Assembly (NCBI GenBank): GCA_001801105.1
Contig: MGWS01000018.1
Coordinates: forward strand, 140,330-204,329
DNA length: 64,000 bases
DNA from: Gallionellales bacterium GWA2_60_18
GTDB taxonomy: Bacteria > Pseudomonadota > Gammaproteobacteria > Burkholderiales > Gallionellaceae
Direction: 5' to 3'
In this document: positions 61,834 to 64,000 of the stretch, one piece after another
Numbering within the stretch: position 1 is the first letter of the stretch
How the letters are laid out: the number at the start of each line of letters is the position of its first letter
Notes under the pieces: model-generated
The model's database searches: none
Seen by the model: the letters and a program-made list of their open reading frames with translations, nothing else
What the model was told of the DNA's origin: nothing
Position numbers and translations under genes: made by a program

Positions 61834-62820
61834 ATGAACTGGATGTTCTGGAAGAAAAGGATCGATGCCGGCAGCGACGCGGAGACGGCGCTCGAAGATG
61901 CCGGCGACGCGGATGAGCTGCGCGTACCGCCCGAGGACGAGGTTACCGGCCAGGAGGAGATTGAAGTGCCGGAAGATCGCGGGACGATGATGCGGCTGAA
62001 AGAGTGGTTCGCCGCATCGGCCCACGGTTTCAAGAAAACAGAAGCATCGGACGGCGAGGCGGATACCGGCGATGAGACCCCATCGCATAAATCGCATGCG
62101 CCGCACGATACGCACAAACCGTCCGGGCATGACGGCGCGGACCGGGAGCTTGCCGAAGACGAGCCGCAACCGGACAACGCCGGACTGGCGGCGCGGATCA
62201 AGGCGCAGTTCGCCGCCCTGGCGCAGCGCTTCCGGAAGAAGCCGTCAGCCGATGAGGGGGAAGAAGAGAATGAGCCTCTGCCGACAAAAGAAGGGCGCGG
62301 CAAAGAGATTGAACCGGAGGATGTCCCGCAAGAGGCGGACGCAACGCCGCCGCGATCCAGCAGGAAATATCTGCTTGTGATCGGCGTGGTCGCCCTGGTA
62401 CTCATGTCGCTGGCCGGGTCCGGATTCGTCATCTGGAAGGTATTCTTTACCCGGCCCGTGCAGTATCCCGTGACGCCGGGCATCGTCGAACCTCCCCGTC
62501 CCGCGCCGCTATCCATGCGGCCCGAAAAGGTGAAACAGGCCGAGATCGAGGCGCTCAGGAAAAAGAACGAGGAATTGCAGGCTCAGATCGAGGCGCTTCA
62601 GCGGCAACCGGCGCCGGTGCAGCAAGCGCCAGCGCAACCATCGCAAACGCGGCAGCCAGTCTATTCGGGAGCCGCGGCGACAGGCGGGAGCGCTCAAGCT
62701 TCCGGTAGTGCCGGGTTGGCGGTAGATGCCAAGGACCCCAAGTCGGCCGCACAGGGGCTGAAAGAAGCCATCGAGGCGATGAATGCCGCCAATGGCGATG
62801 CCGGGAAGCCGCGCAAATGA
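61834..62820 (+). CDS. Hypothetical acidic membrane protein with coiled coil
   Basis: A 328-residue bitopic protein of unknown family. Residues 1-175 are cytoplasmic, strongly acidic and disordered, and include a repeated unit (RLKEWFAASAHGFKK at 54-68 and RIKAQFAALAQRFRKK at 121-136). One TM helix at about 179-202. The periplasmic part starts with a coiled coil (KVKQAEIEALRKKNEELQAQIEALQRQ) and ends in a Gln/Pro/Gly-rich tail. First of three closely spaced genes. The bitopic coiled-coil form suggests a scaffold role; nothing more can be said. Confidence 0.8.
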   Translation: MNWMFWKKRIDAGSDAETALEDAGDADELRVPPEDEVTGQEEIEVPEDRGTMMRLKEWFAASAHGFKKTEASDGEADTGDETPSHKSHAPHDTHKPSGHDGADRELAEDEPQPDNAGLAARIKAQFAALAQRFRKKPSADEGEEENEPLPTKEGRGKEIEPEDVPQEADATPPRSSRKYLLVIGVVALVLMSLAGSGFVIWKVFFTRPVQYPVTPGIVEPPRPAPLSMRPEKVKQAEIEALRKKNEELQAQIEALQRQPAPVQQAPAQPSQTRQPVYSGAAATGGSAQASGSAGLAVDAKDPKSAAQGLKEAIEAMNAANGDAGKPRK

Positions 62821-62866
62821 AGCCAATCTCGAACAACCTGTTGTGCGGCAAGAAGGGCGGTTGCTG

Positions 62867-63265
62867 ATGCTGCCCATCCTGTCCACGATGAATGCCGCCC
62901 AGACGCGTGAGCGGCAGCGCATTCTGAGCGAACTGAGCCGCACCAGGGGCATCATGCCGTTGCTGATGAAACCGCGTAACGGTGGCCGCTGGACGCCGGA
63001 AGAACGCGCCAGGATCATGCAAGACTTGCATGCCCTGGCGGGATTGAGTCCCTATCTGGTGCCGATCGTGATGCCCGGCGGGTTCCTGCTGCTGCCGTTG
63101 CTGGCGTGGTGGCTGGATCGGCGCCGCATCCTGCGCGAGGATGCCACGGGCTTGACAGGGCAATACCGGCAGGCATACAACGATGAGCCTGCACCGTCCG
63201 GGCGCGAGCAGCGCCCTCACGCGGAACTTGATGTTTCGCTGCCGGAAGAGAAAGACGAAAAATGA
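62867..63265 (+). CDS. Hypothetical small membrane protein
   Basis: A 132-residue protein with one hydrophobic segment (YLVPIVMPGGFLLLPLLAWWL) flanked by basic stretches (RTRERQRILSELSRTRG before, DRRRILRED after). The PGGFLLLPLLAWWLDRRR run resembles the membrane segment of LETM1-like proteins, a weak similarity. ATG at 62867 has AGAAGG upstream; a longer frame reaches back into the preceding gene. It overlaps the next gene by four bases. The tail is acidic. Confidence 0.72.
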   Translation: MLPILSTMNAAQTRERQRILSELSRTRGIMPLLMKPRNGGRWTPEERARIMQDLHALAGLSPYLVPIVMPGGFLLLPLLAWWLDRRRILREDATGLTGQYRQAYNDEPAPSGREQRPHAELDVSLPEEKDEK

Positions 63266-63564
63266 AAAAGATTGCTGCTGTTTTTTCGCTGTTGTTCATT
63301 GTCAGCACTGCGGCGAGCGCCGCCGTCACTGCCGTCCCGAAACTAGACAAGGAGGGGCGCAAGGGCGATATCGCGCGATTGGTCAAGGAGCAGGCCAAGG
63401 AAAAATTCGACGCCGCCGATATGGACAAGGACGGCAAGCTCTCGCGCGAGGAGGTGGCGAAGATCGCCCCCTACAAGGCGGAGAACTTCGAGCGCTTCGA
63501 TCTCGACACGGACGGCTTCCTGAGCTGGGAAGAATACCTTGGGCACAGCCGCTGGGAAAAATGA
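63262..63564 (+). CDS. Exported EF-hand calcium-binding protein
   Basis: A 100-residue secreted protein. A signal peptide (KKIAAVFSLLFIVSTAASA) ends near residue 20. Two EF-hand loops follow: D53-M-D55-K-D57-G-K-L-S-R-E-E64 and D80-L-D82-T-D84-G-F-L-S-W-E-E91, both with canonical spacing of calcium-coordinating residues. Role unknown; perhaps a periplasmic calcium sensor acting with the two upstream membrane proteins. ATG overlaps the previous stop by four bases, which shows coupling. Confidence 0.88.
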   Translation: MKKIAAVFSLLFIVSTAASAAVTAVPKLDKEGRKGDIARLVKEQAKEKFDAADMDKDGKLSREEVAKIAPYKAENFERFDLDTDGFLSWEEYLGHSRWEK

Positions 63565-63579
63565 TCCCGACCGGCCGCG

Positions 63580-63957
63580 CTATCCGGCAAACTCCCCGTC
63601 CACGTAGAACCATCGCCCCTCTTCGCGCGTGAAATGGCTGATCTCGTGCAGACGCTGCGCGCGTCCGCCGACCCGGTAGCGAGCGACGAATTCCACGACG
63701 GCGCGGTCTGCCGGTTCGGGCAGATGCCGCTTCACTTCAAGCCCGATCCATTTTGTGGCGTCTGTCGCGAGGCCAAGCGCAACGGGGCGCGTGTCGGGAT
63801 GCCAGGTGGCGAGCAGGTAAGGTTCCAGTTTGAGAGCATAGGCGCTGTAGCGCGAGCGCATCAGCGCCTCGGCGTCCGGCGCGTCCATGCCGTTGTGATA
63901 GCGTTCGCAACAGGCTGCATAGCTTGCTCCGCCGCAGGGACAGGGGAGATCGGTCAT
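63580..63957 (-). CDS. ychJ: YchJ family SEC-C protein
   Basis: A 125-residue protein made of an N-terminal SEC-C zinc motif (CPCGGASYAACCERYH) and an NTF2-like domain (AEALMRSRYSAYAL ... WFYVDGEF). The function of the family is unknown; a metal-binding or translocon-associated role has been suggested from the SEC-C motif. The gene is convergent with the EF-hand gene (15-base gap) and its start overlaps the end of another minus-strand frame at the window edge. Confidence 0.93.
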   Translation of the reverse strand: MTDLPCPCGGASYAACCERYHNGMDAPDAEALMRSRYSAYALKLEPYLLATWHPDTRPVALGLATDATKWIGLEVKRHLPEPADRAVVEFVARYRVGGRAQRLHEISHFTREEGRWFYVDGEFAG

Positions 63958-64000
63958 CGCTGCTCCGGGCGGAAGCGACCGTGCAGCACCTCCGCTTCGA
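63954..64000 (-). CDS. C-terminal end of a minus-strand gene (cut by window edge)
   Basis: Reading the minus strand inward gives a frame ending EAEVLHGRFRPEQR with TGA at 63956-63954, overlapping the ychJ start (ATGA). That overlap is the usual form of coupled genes, so a real coding sequence upstream is likely. Too short to identify. Confidence 0.4.
   Translation of the reverse strand, partial: EAEVLHGRFRPEQR

Overview
This window is a gene-dense, high-GC stretch of a bacterial chromosome. Gene content and order point to a betaproteobacterium, most likely in the Nitrosomonadales/Gallionellaceae area; that placement is inferred from gene order and protein resemblance, not computed. Supporting blocks are pilT divergent from yggS-proC-yggT-yggU; a run aceE-aceF-nadD-rsfS-rlmH-maf-rng; and a complete division and cell wall (dcw) cluster followed by lpxC, an M23 peptidase, secA and argJ. 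I see no tRNA, rRNA, CRISPR array, prophage or intact insertion sequence.

Layout. 1-3442: pilT (cut by the window edge) and the yggS-proC-yggT-yggU operon. 3443-7890: an accessory pocket of visibly lower GC with a small DUF3012-type lipoprotein, a large ABC/Rad50-like ATPase that resembles the RloC/PrrC anticodon nucleases, a small winged-helix protein, a repeat element and a YajD-type HNH protein. 7944-18797: minus-strand housekeeping run from ilvA and fau through pyruvate dehydrogenase E1/E2, nadD, rsfS, rlmH, maf and rng to a periplasmic beta-carbonic anhydrase. 18996-26924: a CHASE-GAF-PAS-GGDEF diguanylate cyclase, apaG, mltA, RNase P RNA (rnpB), two small membrane proteins, a c-type cytochrome and a chemoreceptor. 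27285-46000: a promoter with four 10-bp-spaced MraZ boxes, then mraZ-rsmH-ftsL-ftsI-murE-murF-mraY-murD-ftsW-murG-murC-murB-ddl-ftsQ-ftsA-ftsZ-lpxC, almost all translationally coupled. 46018-52980: a small membrane protein, a hemerythrin, a DciA-like protein, an M23 peptidase, secA, a cyclic-nucleotide-binding-domain protein and argJ. 53029-64000: an EI24 membrane protein, pepD and two small partners, a RutE-like nitroreductase, an N-acetylglutaminylglutamine-amidotransferase-like protein, a PAS-GGDEF-EAL protein, the RbgA/YlqF GTPase, a three-gene cassette of unknown function (coiled-coil membrane protein, small membrane protein, EF-hand protein) and ychJ.

The dcw genes supply the path from UDP-MurNAc through lipid II to the septum (murB/C/D/E/F, ddl, mraY, murG, ftsW/I/L/Q/A/Z). 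lpxC and secA link this to outer-membrane synthesis and secretion. Two c-di-GMP enzymes and a chemoreceptor suggest a surface/motility lifestyle together with pilT.

The most unusual signal is not a gene. Several core enzymes carry repeat-like DNA inside their reading frames without breaking them: MurE (about 50 extra residues rich in small hairpins), AceF (an inverted pair of a roughly 35-bp element in the linker) and, more weakly, MurD and AceE. Related word-like inverted repeats sit in spacers at 34859-34933 and 51662-51750, and two copies of an element with covarying terminal inverted repeats lie at 7192-7377 and 53778-54021. Together they suggest an active family of small palindromic elements tolerated in frame, comparable in concept to the Rickettsia palindromic elements. 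The second point of interest is the orphan RloC/PrrC-like ATPase.
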